Program-made: the position numbers and the translations under genes
Source: Hanleya hanleyi
Taxonomy: Eukaryota; Mollusca; Polyplacophora; Lepidopleurida; Hanleyidae
Length of the DNA: 64,000 nt
Direction of reading: 5' to 3'
NCBI GenBank assembly: GCA_036873755.1
Contig: JAVTVY010018780.1
Span: forward strand, 1 to 64,000
Notes under the pieces: generated by a model
Databases searched by the model: none
What the model was told of the DNA's origin: nothing
What the model saw: the letters and a program-made list of their open reading frames with translations, nothing else
In this document: piece by piece, positions 34,097 to 46,832 of the stretch
How positions within the stretch are numbered: position 1 is the stretch's first letter
Layout: every line of letters starts with the position of its first letter

Positions 34097-36719
34097 CTTA
34101 CCGCCAACGTCCAGGACTTTGACGGTTTTGGCTGAGAAAATACAATAATCGGCAGACGTTCAGCGACTTATGTTCCTGTTTTTTAACTTAGATATTTTGT
34201 TTACGTTTATATTCTGGTATGAGGGTTCAAGTTCGATGTCTTGTGCGATAACTAGATACGCTGATCTCAACATTAAAGAAACCTGCCAAGGCATCGGGTT
34301 GTTTGAATCCATATGGAAAATAAAATACAGGTCTAAAGATACTTCAAACGTGCCAGAATACGTTTAATGTAACATTATTCTTCGCCGATTTGGCAGTTTG
34401 GGTGAAATATTCAAGGCAAAATATCAACGTGCCTGACTTTGAAGTTGCATTCATTGTTTTGAATTTCCTTGGATTTCGAGTCCATGTGGAATATCACGGA
34501 GAATCGTTTAGTAGCGTAGGTGTTTTGGCTTTACATGATGCGTCTAAAACGAGTCTATGACAAGTCAATGTAGGTGATGCCTCTAATGAACAACCTATGA
34601 GCATCAGCAACCAGAAGAACACGTCTTGTAGAAATATTTTAAAGAAGAAATAAGTAAATGCTAGCACAGAAAAATAACAATCGGACGGATGTAACTCACC
34701 AAACGTATTGCTAGTATGAAGATTTCCTTTAGCGCAGTACTAGACAAGATTCTATGCGTCACACCCGACATTCAATACTTAAGGCTGTTTAGATTCATGC
34801 GCATCACATAAGGGCTACGTTACATGATATTCAACTAGAATCGGAATCAGAACTACTTTATTCGTGAATCAGAACTACTTCACCGTATGCATCAAATAAT
34901 CTTTAATAAGTAATGCATCCAAAGAGAATGCTTCTTAGTGAAACTCCTGGTGTATATTTCATTGCGTGGTGACCAGTAGCCTGTAATGGTCATATTACCC
35001 CACAAGTCGATATTCCGACTGGAATGCAAGAACCACTTGGGATTATCCGAAATTGTGATGTTCCTGCAGTTCAGCCACTCATTTAATACACCCGTATAGG
35101 TGTTCATGTGGATACGAGGACCTCGTAGGTCATCCTGGTACACAGGCTATAAAGGCGTAGAGAAAGTAAAATGTGATCACTAAACCTGATAAATGAATTA
35201 AATGAAAGGAAACTTTCTACTTCATCCTATTGACTACCCCCTCCTCCCGCCACCACCCTTCGATTTTCAACTGACTCATATCGAGTTAACCCTGCCAGGT
35301 CTCCTCATCTGTATAGACAATTACACCGTGATTTACGAACATTGTCCATTCATTCATCAACTGGCTACAGGAATGAGTGTTTGGTGTGGGATTCTCCTAT
35401 TTCTCATGCAATTATTCAAATTGTCCTGCTTAGAATAATGTCAAACGTTCAGCAATATTCAGATATAACCACAGAGCCACATGCTTGTATCTATTTTCAT
35501 TTCGCCAAGTGCATTGGATTTAATCAGCTACAGTTGAACAGAAGGCTATTTACCACGAGTGATAAGAGCTGGGAACGCAAAGAGGGAATGGATTTCAGCA
35601 ATCAATGCGAAAAGTAAAAGATGTATCAATCTGAACTCCATCCTATTAGTGCAGTGCGCACTTGCCACACCATTTAATTCCCGGTTGTTGCCAGAAATAC
35701 ACCGAATCATCGGGTAGAAATATATGTTGGGTGTTGTTCAAAGTCTCGCTCCTTTGAGTATAATCACCACTGTTACATGGAAAAATGTCTACGATTATTA
35801 TATTTTAAATACTATCATGAACATGTTTAATACAACAGCTCCAGAAATGGGGAGGTGTGTACCCATCAACCAATCTAAAATATGAAATACTTCAAAATAC
35901 GCCAACACATTTCTCAGAATCAATATTTTACGGTCTCACACAGGGAAGACGAAGTAAATGTTAGGACAGACTTACATATGTATTAAAATTAAGGTTCCAG
36001 TATATCCAGCTTGATCACAATCCATATCCTAGAACTGCTGTTATAGCATAGACATGAGCAAAGACAGACGTATGAAAGGCAGTGGTCAGAGAGATGCATC
36101 TCACACAAGTAGTGTAAATGTAGGGCCTGCAATACGCAGGAGCAGGATTGGGTTCAGATTCAAAAAAAGAGCAAATAATGTCAAAGAGTAGCAGACTGAT
36201 CAAAGAGGAGCAAACAAGGTACAACAAGAGTAAACCAGATCAGAGAGTAGCAAGATCAATAACAGAGTGATAATCAGGTTACAGGTTCCGGAGTAAACCC
36301 GTTTTGGGTTCAATGACTCATTAAATCAGAATCAAGTGTGTAATCGCCATGTTTTATCACGTGATAATTTGTAACAACTCATGAACCGTCTTTGATCATC
36401 TGATCAATTATGATCACGTCCAATCGACCGAGACGGTTTTTCGATAACCGAGTAATACCGATAAATATCTCGTCTCGAAGGGTCCCGGTTTATCTCTATC
36501 GATTGTTATCCCGGTTTGCTCCCGGTTTTCTCCTCGAAATAAATAGAATTGCTTCGAGAAAGGAATCGAGATGCCTTCAAATGGTTTGAACCATCCAGAA
36601 GGCGTATGCTCGTAATATATGTAGGTCTCTGTGGTAGCGAATTTAATCTGGCGAATACATATGCATTATAAGATGGATAATGAATTAGATTGAAAATGAA
36701 TAATTTAATATTATTTTGT

Positions 36720-37048
36720 AATTACAAGCGTCTAGTCCGTCATTCATAATCCAGCCGTCGTCCATTAGAGAATATCCGCGTCCATAATCCAAAGACCTAT
36801 TCCATTTCCATATAACAGTAATAGCACCAAATTCAAAAAGACAATCATAGTATACATAAACATAGGCTTGTTTCCTGCAAGAGAGAAGCGGTCAACAGTT
36901 TTCAATGATGCCGGCAAGACATCATGATGTTCCAAAATATCAAATCCGTATCGCTGATCAGTATTCTTAATCCATAATATTCGTTATAGAGTCGTCATCT
37001 AAAAAAAAGATGTATCTCAGTCACGCTTTGATTGTGACTGTTCATATG
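36720..37048 (-). mobile_element. PLE 3' tail inserted in the TIR element
   Basis: It runs from the family terminus (AATTACAAGCGTCTAGTCC on the plus strand) to GACTGTTCATATG, where it is 5'-truncated. The related element at 6820-6830 shows the empty site. No target duplication is visible. Confidence 0.85.
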
Positions 37049-38071
37049 TTCAGTCTGTCTGGATATCTGCAGTCCCATGGTCTGCATGGGAAGAAAGAAT
37101 CATCACCCACTGAAATGGTATAAGCTGGTTCATTATTATTCAGTATTATCAACTTATTTCGAACCTACTTTTTGAATTTGAATCACTTTATGAGATATGT
37201 CAGGGAACTGTGCATTGAAATAAATTCTGCAAGTCTAGAATATAATTACATATGTTCTTCTGAAAGTATATCAGAATGGGAGAAAATCTTTATTGATAAT
37301 ATTTATTTGATAGCAGTTTGACTTGACGCTTCGTTGGAGGGTCCCCCGTTACTCAGATAAATAGTGACATTGCAGACCACAGGATCGAGTGGTTATTCAC
37401 TCGAAAGCGAAAACTTTTAACATAAACGCTCGATCGGAGTTTTTGAGCACTCCCTGTCAGCCGTTCTCATGGACTGAGCAGTATCGTTGATAGTAAAACG
37501 TGTGTGACCGTAGGTCCAAAACATCATTGCGCCCTGAATTGGGCGTTAATTACATTCATTATTTGCTAGACACAGGAAATCAGAAATAAATAAGAGGTTA
37601 AGCATATTATTAAGCCACGCATGCTAACAATGTTGTTTCAGTTTTTTCTTTCAAAGAAATTAACCCCTCGCCCCCTTCCCTTCGCTGTTGTTTGAAGCCG
37701 ACGGGTTTTTTTACAGACCGTCACAGTGTGACGTGTGAATTATCAACACCTCCAATTCCGATTGTCAATATTGCCGCTAGCCATTTCTAGGCAGTCTTAT
37801 ATGAGCAATAAACTTTATTGATATTATCTCTTTGTTTGAACTTTTTATGATTTGATGTATTTGGCAGAGAATTTGTCTACGGGAAGTTCATGTCGAGTTA
37901 ATTTGAGAACAATCGGGCCCAACTATAAGAAGAAAATAAATACAATAATATACATTCAGGGAAATTAACATCACTAAGCCAGACTGAGTCGAATTTGAAA
38001 TAAACGCCTCAAATTACTACCCGACATGAAACCGATTGCTTCACACAGTGAAACTAACAGCGCGCTCCGTC

Positions 38072-38163
38072 AATTACAAGCGTCTAGTCCGTCATTCATA
38101 ATCCAGCCGTCGTCCATTAGAGAATATCCGCGTCCATAATCCAACTCCAACGTCCATAATCCA
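38072..38163 (-). mobile_element. Short PLE terminal fragment
   Basis: Only the last 70 bases of the tail are present, followed by a second copy of CGTCCATAATCCA at 38151-38163, a small local duplication at the truncated end. Confidence 0.75.
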
Positions 38164-39307
38164 ACAAACAACTCTTCAAGAGGAAGTTGTAGAATTCATA
38201 TCATTTTCTGCGATTCGGAATCAACAGGTCATTTATGAAGGAAGGTGCGCCTGTCGGTGTCATTAACACAAATGACATGTCAATTTCGTTCCAAAATCGG
38301 CCGTAGTTCATATCTTATTTCGCGTTATTACCCTCTAAGGTTGCCGGTTATGTTCTTTGTATTCGGCAAATGAGGCAACGAATACCCTAAATATGTCATT
38401 TATTCTGCGTCAGTTATACAATCAATTTTCCAGATAAGAAATATCATTCGAATATATATTCATTAAAGATAAATGAAACATTCTATCTCAATTGGATTAG
38501 AAAAAAACTCAGGACATGGACATACCGATTAAACGTGGAATAATATGGGGAAAACCGTTTCAAAATTCCATTTTAGGCCGCGATATGCGTATACGACGAG
38601 CGGTCCCAAAATTTGGTGCCTGCTCAACACTCCGATAGTCTGAGAAGCTACGAAACAGTCAAAAAAAACGAACATATAGAAACCGGGACCCCCTTCGAGA
38701 TTACCGATAAATTTCATGTCCATCTCGAAAACCGGGACGTTTCGATCGAGATAGAACCGAGAGGAAACCGGGAGACGTCGCCCGGGGTCCCGGTTCTGCC
38801 CTCCCGGTTTCAGCCGAGAAATTTCTCGATCCATCTCGAAAGCATCGAGAAAGCGCGTCGATTAATTGGACGTGACCCCTTACAATATGTGTCTGAATTT
38901 CGCACCAGGTTGACTAAAGCACGTGATTTTGCCATGTCACATTTAAAGTCAGCACAAAAATGTTTGAAAATAACCTATGATAAACATACCCTAAACGAAG
39001 TTTCAAACCTGGTGAGAAGACACTGGCTTTACTGCCTATTCCTGGTAATCCTCTTAATGCTAGATAGTATGGTCCTTATGTCATTGAAAACAAATTAAGT
39101 GACCTTAATTATGTAATTCAGACTCCTGACAGGTGTAAACACCAACAGTTATGTCATGTAAATATGTTAAAGTTATACATAGACAGAGATAGCACTAACA
39201 GTACTGTACGTCCTGTAAGTGTAGTTAGTTCTGACCCTGGTAATAATGAAACTTGTGAAGACCCCATGACAGCGGCGAAATTATAGAACTCTGACATTCT
39301 ACTTAAT

Positions 39308-40690
39308 TTGGATTCCAAGTTGTGTCATCTTGAACCAGCACGTCAGGAAGAACTTCGAACTCTGCTCAGTCAATATGAACATTTGTTTCCCGACCTTCCT
39401 ACTCGGAATGATAAAATTTCACATGACGTCAATGTCGGAGATTCTAATCCAGTGAAGCAGCACCCATATCGTTTGAATCCCATTAAACAAAACTACCTGA
39501 AAAAAGAGATTCAGTTTTTATTGGACAATGACTTCACTGAACCAAGTAATAGTAACTGGAGTTCACCTTGTATCCTCGTTCCAAAGCCAGATGGCAGTTA
39601 CAGGATGTGTACTGACTACAGAAAGGGGAACACATTGACCAAAACAGACACATTCCCTATTCCACGCATTGACGATTGCATTGATCAAGTGGGAAGTGCC
39701 AAGTTCGTGTCAAAGTTTGACCTTCTGAAAGGATTTGGCAAGTTCCACTGACAGATCATGCGAAGGAGATATCAACATTTGTCACTTCGGAGAGTCTGTT
39801 CCAGTACAAAGTTATGCCATTTGGAATGAAAAATTCTCCGTCAACGTTCCAGCGTTTCATCAGCGGTGTGACTTCTGGTTTGGAAGGATGTGAGACTTAC
39901 ATTGATAACGCCATTGTCTACAGCGATACATGGGAAGATCATCTACAGACAATTCGTGCACTGTGCAATCGACTAAGTGACGCTAAGCTGACAGTCAACC
40001 TTGGAAAAAGTGAATTTGGACATTCACTTGTGACATTCTTGGGACATGTTGTAGGTCAGGGTCAAGTAAAACCTGCTAAGGTTAGTGCTATCGCGCTATT
40101 ACCAAGACCAACATGTAAGGGACAACTGGTGCATTTCTTGGGTATGGCTGGTTACTACAGAAAATTTTGTCCAAATTTTTCAGATATTACTGAGCCTTTA
40201 ACTCAACTCTTAAGAAAGAGGGTAATTTTTGTTTGGACCGAGGAATGTGAATCAGCTTTTGAAAACCTGAAAGCCATACTCAAGAGCGCGCCAGTTCTTT
40301 CAGCACCAGATTTTGATTTACCTTTTAAACTGTTGCTGCTGATGTTGCTGCTGGTGCCGTTTTGTTACAAGAATGTATAGATGGTGTAGATCACCCAATA
40401 TGTTATTTTTCACGTAAATTTGACAAACATCAGAGAAATTATTCTACAATTGAGAAAGAAAGTTTGCCAATGACATTGGCTTTACAACATTTTCATGTTT
40501 ATGTTACTTCTTAATCGTTGCCAATTACTGTATTCAGTGATCACAATCCACTTGTTTTCATAAGTCAGATGAAAAACAAGAATCAAAGATTGTTGAGATG
40601 GAGTTTGGTGTTACAAGAATACAATATTGAAATCACATATTAAGGGCAAGGACAATTTGATTGCTGATTGTTTGTCTCGCATATAATGTA
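39308..40690 (+). pseudogene. Gmr1 RT and RNase H, second copy (broken)
   Basis: The RT is in two frames, 39308-39751 and 39814-40380, split by a one-base loss at the GFCQVPL block. The active site reads YIDNAIVYS, so one catalytic Asp is lost, unlike YIDD at the first copy. RNase H follows with ECESAFENLKAILKS, an intact YSTIEKES block near 40440 and a final DNL..DCLSRI-like end near 40686. At several places this copy keeps residues lost in copy one (for example the TQLLRK segment), so the two decayed independently. Confidence 0.85.
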
Positions 40691-40800
40691 CATATGTTTC
40701 TCAACATTTTTGCTGTTGTAATATAGATTTGTTTTGCAATAATGTTTTGAATTATCAAGAAAGTTCCAAGTTTGAAACTTTCTTTTTTGAAGAGGGGGAG

Positions 40801-41407
40801 TGTCATGGTATTGTAGTCTATTATTAGACAGGATACTTCTAGAATATATGATGCGGGCTTGTTTACGTGGGTTAATCACTTCGATATTTCTAGAAGATTA
40901 TTGTAAATTGTATCTAGGCCAGATGATGAAGTGATGCATAATCGAGAGGCTTCTCGATTTGGTGGAATGTACTGGAATGCCGCATAAAGTATAAATAGCG
41001 TAACACTCAGTTATTGGGGGGAATTCAAACTGGCTTTATGTGGGTGCGTTATACTTACTATTTTACCGTTGCTGCGGACTGTATACTCCTGTGAATTGAC
41101 TTTTGGCTGCTGTGTAATCTACGTGATTGAACTGTCAGAAATTGGACTTTTACTGGGACTCTAAACAACCGAGCAGTGTTGGACTATCAAAATACGGAAT
41201 AGTGATTTGTGCACGTCGGCACGAACTGTGGAGTATACGAGTATACACTGGTGTAGCATTGAATAGTAAGACTATATTTCACATTTATTTGTTGTATTGA
41301 CCTTAATTTGTATATGATTTTAGTATTGTGAATAAATATTTGATTGTTAATCTTTGACTTCACACATTTTCTGCTCGTTTTTCTGTTATCGTAAATTTGA
41401 CGTAACA
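40801..41407 (+). repeat. 3' LTR of the second Gmr1 copy
   Basis: 607 bp, starting TGTCATGGTATTG and ending GACGTAACA. It is slightly shorter than the other LTRs because of a deletion around 41228. Confidence 0.9.
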
Positions 41408-44400
41408 CTATAGAACAGGGCATCAAACAGAGAAATTGAGAGGTGGGGAATACGATGCCGAGAGTGATGATTTGTAAACTTGAATGGATTTTTTTCTGTA
41501 AAGAATACATGAATGTCACGTTTTATAGTAGGAGGAGGAAAACCAAACATGCAATGTCTTTATATTTATATAGATGGAAATTTTGTACTCCGTCTGATTA
41601 ATTAATAAAACATGTTATTACGAAATTAATGAGTTTGCATTCTTTGCTTCATGTTGCTCACTCTCAATAGAGTTAATTCCTGTTCTCTATGCTCATTATG
41701 GAGAGTATAGAATTATTAGAGCTTTTAAAAATTCTCCAATGTTGAATTCCGGTTTGATGATGCCAATTATACGTCATCAGTATGTTAACTTAATAGCCTT
41801 TGTCTTAAGATGATTGATTACGATAGCTTGAAAATAATCTTGCTAAGTCGCGCATGCGCGTTATAGTCATCATATTAAAAATTGAATTATCTCCCCGTAT
41901 TGTCATCCTCTCAATAGTACCCAAGTAAATCCATGGTTGTATAGTGTACGTTCACACTGCTATGTCGATTTGAATGGAATGGTTATGCTGAATCCTTCCC
42001 ACGATAGATCCAATCCTCACGCGATCCAACATGGCCCATAATTCTTTACAAATGATCGCGTGATAAAACATGGCGATTACATGTTAATTCTAATTGGCAA
42101 GTCCTTAAACTTTAACCGCCTTTCCTCCAGTACCTGTAAACTTATCTTGATCTTGTTCCCCCTTGACCTTGCTTGCTCATCTTTGACCTTGTTCTCTCTT
42201 CTTTGAACCTGTTTACACCTCTTTCACCCTGTGTGCTCTTCCTTTTCCTTGTCTGTTAATTTTTTTACCTTGTGTGATTTGAACTTTTCTGCTCCTTTTT
42301 GACCTTGTCTGCCCCTGTTTGACCTTGTTTGCTTCTCCTCTAAAACTCCCGAGCATGTACACTGATCATGATTGTGATCTTTCCCTCCTAGGCCTTGTTT
42401 GCTTCTCTTCAATCATGTTTTTCCTCTTTGACCTTGTGAACTGCTCTCCAGAAAGATAGCTTCCCCTGTTGCACATCGGCTGTGTAAACCTCGCATGGCA
42501 CAACAGTGTGGCCATGGTGAAATTACGAGACAGGAATCTGAATTCAAAACATGTTGTTTCGCAATAACCGTCTTGCTTGTAAGCTACCAAATCCTTGGAT
42601 GATGCTGCAAAAGGATGCAAATACAGGTAGCGTACAAAGAACCTCACCTTACCGCCAACGTCCACGCCTTTGGCGGTTTTGGCTGAGAAAATACAATAAT
42701 CGGCAGACCTTCAGCGACTTACGTTCCTGTTTTTTAACTTAGATATTTTGTTTACGTTTATATTTTGGTATGAGGGTTCAAGTTCGATGTCTTGTGCGAT
42801 AACTAGATACGCTGATCTAAACATTACAGAAACCTGCCAGGGCATCGGGTTGTTTGAATTCATATGAATAATAAAATACAGGTCTAGAGATACTTCAAAC
42901 GTGCCAGAATACGTTTAATGTAACATTATTCTTCGCCGATTTGGCAGTTTGGGTGAAATATTCAAGCCAAAATATCAACGTGCCTGACATTGAAGTTGCG
43001 TACTAGTAAACCTATTTTGATTCATTGTTTTGAATTTCCTTGGATTTCGAGTCCATGTGGAATATCACGGAGAATCGTTTAGTAGCGTAGGTGTTTTGGC
43101 TTTACAAATTCCAATGAAGGATATGATGCGTCTAAAACGAGTCTATGACAAGTTAATGTAGGTGATGCCTCTACTGAACAACCTATGCGCATCAGCAACC
43201 AGAAGAACACGTCTGGTAGAAATATTTTAAAGATAAAAAAGGTAAATGCTAGCACAGAAAAATAACAATCGGACGGATGTAACTCACTAAACGTATTGCT
43301 GGTAGGAAGATTTCCTCTAACGCAGTACTAGACAAGATTCTATGCGTCACACCCGACATTCAATATTTAAGGCTGTTCAGATTCATGCGCATCACATAAG
43401 GACTACGTTACAAGATATTCAACTAGAATCGGAATCAGGACTACTTTATTCGTGAAACAGAACTACTTCACCGTATGCATCAAATAATCTTTAATAAGTA
43501 ATGCATCCAAAGAGAATGCTTCTCAGTGAAACTCCTGGTGTATATTTCATTGCCTGGTGACCAATAGCATGTAATGGTCACATTACACCACAAGTCGATA
43601 TTCCGACTGAAATGCAAGAATCACTTGGGATTATCCGATATTGTGCTGTTCCTGCAGTTCAGCCACTCATTTAATACACCCGTATAGGTGTTCATGTGGA
43701 TACGAGGACCACGTAGGTCATCCTGGTACACAGGCTATAAAGGCGTAGAGAAAGTAAAATGTGATCACTAAACCTGATAAATGAATTAAATGAAAGGAAA
43801 CTTTCTACTTCATCCTATTGACTACCCCCCTCCTCCCGCCACCACCCTTCGATTTTCAACTGACTCATATCGAGTTAACCCTGCCAGGTCTCCACATCTG
43901 TATAGACAATTACACCGTGATTTACGAACATTGTCCATTCATTCATCAACTGGCTATAGGAATGAGTGTTTGGTGTGGGATTCTCCTATTTCTCATGCAA
44001 TTATTCAAATTGTCCTGCTTAGAATAATGTCAAACGTTCAGCAGTATTCAGATATAACCACAGAGCCACATGCTTGTATCTATTTTCTTTTAGCCAAGTG
44101 CATTGGATTTAATCAGCTACAGTTGAACAGAAGGCTATTTACCAGGAGTGATAAGAGCTGGGAACGCAAAGGGGGAATGGATTTCAGCGATCAATGCGAA
44201 AAATAAAAGATGTATCAATCTGAACTCCATCCTATTAGTGCAGTGCGCACTTGCCACACCATTTAATTCCCGGTTGTTGCCAGAAATACACCGAATCATC
44301 GGGTAGAAATAGATGTTGGGTGTTGTTCAAAGTCTCGCTCCTTTGAGTATAATCACCACTGTTACATGGAAATATGTCTACGATTATTATATTTTAAATA

Positions 44401-44636
44401 CTATCATGAACATGTTTAATACAACAGCTCCAGAAATGGGGGGGGGGGGGTGTGTACCCATCAACCAATCTAAAATATAAAATACTTCAAAATACGCCAA
44501 CACATTTCCCAGAATCAATATTTTACGGTCTCACACAGGGAAGACGAAGTAAATTACAAGCGTCTAGTCCGTCATCCATAATTCAGCCGTCGTCCAGTGT
44601 CCATAACGACATACCAAAAATATACTGGACCCCCAA

Positions 44637-45719
44637 ATGCATAAATCACCATACAAAGCTAGATTCATAGCTGGTTCTAGAAGCTGCACCACCAAGCTTC
44701 TTTCAACCCTATTGACGAGGGCCCTTCAGGAGGTAAAAGCATTTTGGGAAAGGTATTGCGCCACTATTTCTAAGAACTCTGGCGTTGAATGTATGTGGAT
44801 ATTGAAAAACTCAAAATGTCTTACGGAAGAACTTGATGCTAAAGGTCACATACCGTACAGACATGTATCCACATGGGATTTCTCGACTCTCTATACTACA
44901 ATCCCTCATCAGGACCTTATTGACCGTCTAAGTTCATTAATAGTATCTGTGTTCAAGAAAACTGATCGTAGATATATTAATGTCGGAAGCCATAAAGCAT
45001 TCTTTAGCTCGACTACATACAAGAGATATCATTCATGGGATGTTTCTTTGTTTATAGAGTTGCTTGAATTTCTCATTAAAAATATCTATGTGAAATTTGG
45101 CAACACAATATATCAGCAGGATATAGGTATTCCAATGGGTACTAATTGTGCACCCCTGTTGGCCGACCTGTATCTGTTCTCTTATGAATATGACTATATG
45201 CAGGCGCTTTCAAAAACCGATCCATTCAAAGCCCGTTCCTTCTCATTCACTAAACGCTATATAGACGATCTTCTCGCTGTGGATAATCGCTATATAAATG
45301 ACGCAGTGAAGGATATATATCCACCTTCACTGGATTTGAAGGAAACTACAGACAGCCCTACAGGCACATCATATTTAGATCTATATCTCTATAAAAATGC
45401 AGCGGGCATTCTCTCTCGTCGACTTTATGACAAAAGAGATGATTACAATTTCGATATCGTAAACTATCCCTTTCTGGATAGTAATATTCCAGTGGGACCT
45501 GCATATGGCGTATACATATCTCGCTTAGTAGCATTTGCTAGATCCTGTGTTAAATGTGATGATTTTAATCGTCACAAAACATTGTTGCAGAAACTTATAA
45601 AACAGGGCTATTCCACCAAGCGCCTCCACTCAAAGTTTCTCAAATTTGGCGATACATATCGCATGCTGATAGCAAAATACGAACGTAGCGTGCAAGATCT
45701 ATGGCGCTACGTTTCGTAA
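44637..45719 (+). CDS. PLE reverse transcriptase, open, catalytic residues intact
   Basis: This 360-codon open frame is the best-preserved RT of the family here. It has HKSPYKARFIAGSR (residues 2-15), WDFSTLYTTIP with the first catalytic Asp (D81), GIPMGTNCAPLLADL (164-178), YIDD (208-211), SYLDLYLY (245-252), then YDKRDDYNFDIV and PAYGVYISRL. It ends at DLWRYVS with TAA. The N-terminal region seen at 20430-21000 is missing, because the copy is 5'-truncated at KIYWTPK. No GIY-YIG endonuclease or other domain follows, which would make it an endonuclease-lacking PLE type if the class is right. The start Met is internal, not a true start. Confidence 0.85.
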   Translation: MHKSPYKARFIAGSRSCTTKLLSTLLTRALQEVKAFWERYCATISKNSGVECMWILKNSKCLTEELDAKGHIPYRHVSTWDFSTLYTTIPHQDLIDRLSSLIVSVFKKTDRRYINVGSHKAFFSSTTYKRYHSWDVSLFIELLEFLIKNIYVKFGNTIYQQDIGIPMGTNCAPLLADLYLFSYEYDYMQALSKTDPFKARSFSFTKRYIDDLLAVDNRYINDAVKDIYPPSLDLKETTDSPTGTSYLDLYLYKNAAGILSRRLYDKRDDYNFDIVNYPFLDSNIPVGPAYGVYISRLVAFARSCVKCDDFNRHKTLLQKLIKQGYSTKRLHSKFLKFGDTYRMLIAKYERSVQDLWRYVS

Positions 45720-45889
45720 CTTGTGTCTAATTCCGCTTAACCTGGGGCTAGGGCCGTATGAACCCATGTACTTCAAGATCCTCATGGTACTCATATGAAC
45801 AGACACAATCAAAGCGTGACTGAGATACATCATTCTTTAGATGACGACTTTACAACGAATATTATGGATTAAGAATACTGATCAGCGAT

Positions 45890-46123
45890 ATGGATTTGAT
45901 ATTTTTGGAACATCATGATGTCTTGCCGGCATCATTGAAAACTGTTGACCGCTTCTCTCTTGCAGGAAACAAGCCTATGTTTATGTATACTATGATTGTC
46001 TTTTGGAATTTGGTGCTAATACTGTTATGTGGAAAATGGAATAGGTCTTTGGATTATGGACGCGGATATTCTCTAATGGACGACGGCTGGATTATGAATG
46101 ACGGATTAGACGCTTGTAATTAG
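45890..46123 (+). other. Open frame in the PLE 3' tail with a hydrophobic segment
   Basis: 77 codons, with LEHHDVLPASLKTVDRFSLA then PMFMYTMIVFWNLVLILL, a plausible membrane span, then DYGRGYSLMDDGWIMNDGLD. The same frame is open in the tail at 18374-18572 and, reversed, at 46106-46300. It could be coincidence in a conserved UTR; in the copies at 294-512 and 22280-22484 it is shifted. Confidence 0.3.
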
Positions 46124-46832
46124 AGAATATCCGCGTCCATAATCCAAAGACCTATTCCATATTCCATATAACAGTATTAGCACCAAATTCAAAAAGACAA
46201 TCATAGTATACAAAAACATAGGCTTGTTTCCTGCAAGAGAGAAACGGTCAACAGTTTTCAATGATGCCGGCAAGACATCATGATGTTCCAAAAATATCAA
46301 ATCCGTATCGCTGATCAGTATTCTTAATCCATAATTCGTTGTAAAGTCGTCATCTAAAGAATGATGTATCTCATTGACAGACTTACATATGTATTAAAAT
46401 TAAGGTTCCAGTATATCCAGCTTGATCACAATCCATATCCTAGAACTGCTGTTATAGCATAGACATGAGCAAAGACATACGTATGAAAAGCAGTTGTCAG
46501 AGAGATGCATCTGACACAAGTAGTGTAAATTTAGGGCCTGCAATACACAGGAGCAGGATTGGGTTCAGATTCAAAAAAAGAGCAAATAATGTCAAAGAGT
46601 AGCAGACTGATCAAAGAGGAGCAAACAAGGTACAACAAGAGTAAACCAGATCAGAGAGTAGCGAGATCCATAACAGAGTGATAATCAGGTTACAGGTTCC
46701 GGAGTAAAACCGTTTTGGGTTCAAGGACTCATTAAATCAGAATCAAGTGTGTAATCGCCATGTTTTATCACGTGCTAATTTGTAACAACTTATGAACCGT
46801 CTTTGATCATCTGAGAGTTTGACATAATGAGA

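Larger units (their letters stand above)
23116..34535. mobile_element. Tandem array copy 1: Polinton/Maverick-type remnant carrying a Gmr1 insertion
   Basis: This repeat unit recurs at 34536-43128 and 43129-51366 in the same orientation. Shared anchors include TCGGACGGATGT (23271, 34680, 43270), AATCAAGTGTGTAATCGCCA (24608, 36331, 46740) and the CATGGCCCATGATTCTTTAC-like word (33455, 42030, 49968). After removing the LTR element (27056-32835) the unit is about 5.6 kb. Its core is a decayed packaging ATPase flanked by inverted arms. No integrase, DNA polymerase B or capsid gene is recognisable, so it is a small remnant of a Polinton/adintovirus-type element. Boundaries are approximate. Confidence 0.7.
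36411..38879. mobile_element. TIR element, second copy, with nested PLE pieces
   Basis: This is related to 6488-8185 along both subterminal regions (36420-36660 and 38680-38879) and internally. The right end is the canonical ACGTGACCCC; the left end is damaged (TGATCACGTCC). TTA lies at 36408-36410 and 38880-38882. Two PLE fragments interrupt it. No transposase frame. The right flank is Gmr1 sequence and the left flank is the unit's left arm, so the two sides did not originally adjoin. Confidence 0.8.
38880..41407 (+). mobile_element. Gmr1-like element, 5'-truncated second copy
   Basis: It begins at the position equal to 30275 in the first copy (integrase C-terminal region) and continues to the 3' LTR end. 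The 5' LTR, gag, protease and integrase core are missing. Flanking CTAT follows at 41408-41411, as in the first copy. Confidence 0.9.
34536..43128. mobile_element. Tandem array copy 2
   Basis: Copy 2 follows copy 1 directly. 34536-36410 matches the left part of the unit and 41408-43128 the right part. The centre, including the ATPase and both inner arms, is missing. In its place are a TIR element (36411-38879) and the 3' portion of the Gmr1 insertion (38880-41407). The LTR-to-flank junction (AACACTATAGAACAGGGC) is identical to that of copy 1, so the Gmr1 insertion was duplicated with the unit. Confidence 0.75.
44552..46373 (+). mobile_element. PLE copy flanked by inverted pieces of its own 3' end
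   Basis: The composite has three parts: an inverted terminal piece (44552-44607, starting AATTACAAGCGTCTAGTCC), the plus-strand RT and complete tail (about 44608-46121), and a second inverted tail piece lacking the last 45 bases (46122-46373). In array copy 2 the target reads GAAGTAAATGTTAGGACAG (35953-35971). Here GAAGTAAA precedes and GACAG follows, so about six bases were lost and there is no duplication. Confidence 0.85.

Noticed and set aside
34200..34260. GGGTTCAAGTTCGA resembling a Pol III B box (possible SINE or tRNA)
   Set aside because: No A box or tRNA-like fold is found upstream at the right distance.
35202..35617. Open frames shared with 43790-44206
   Set aside because: They are shared only because the array is duplicated. 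Frames differ between copies and no motif is visible.
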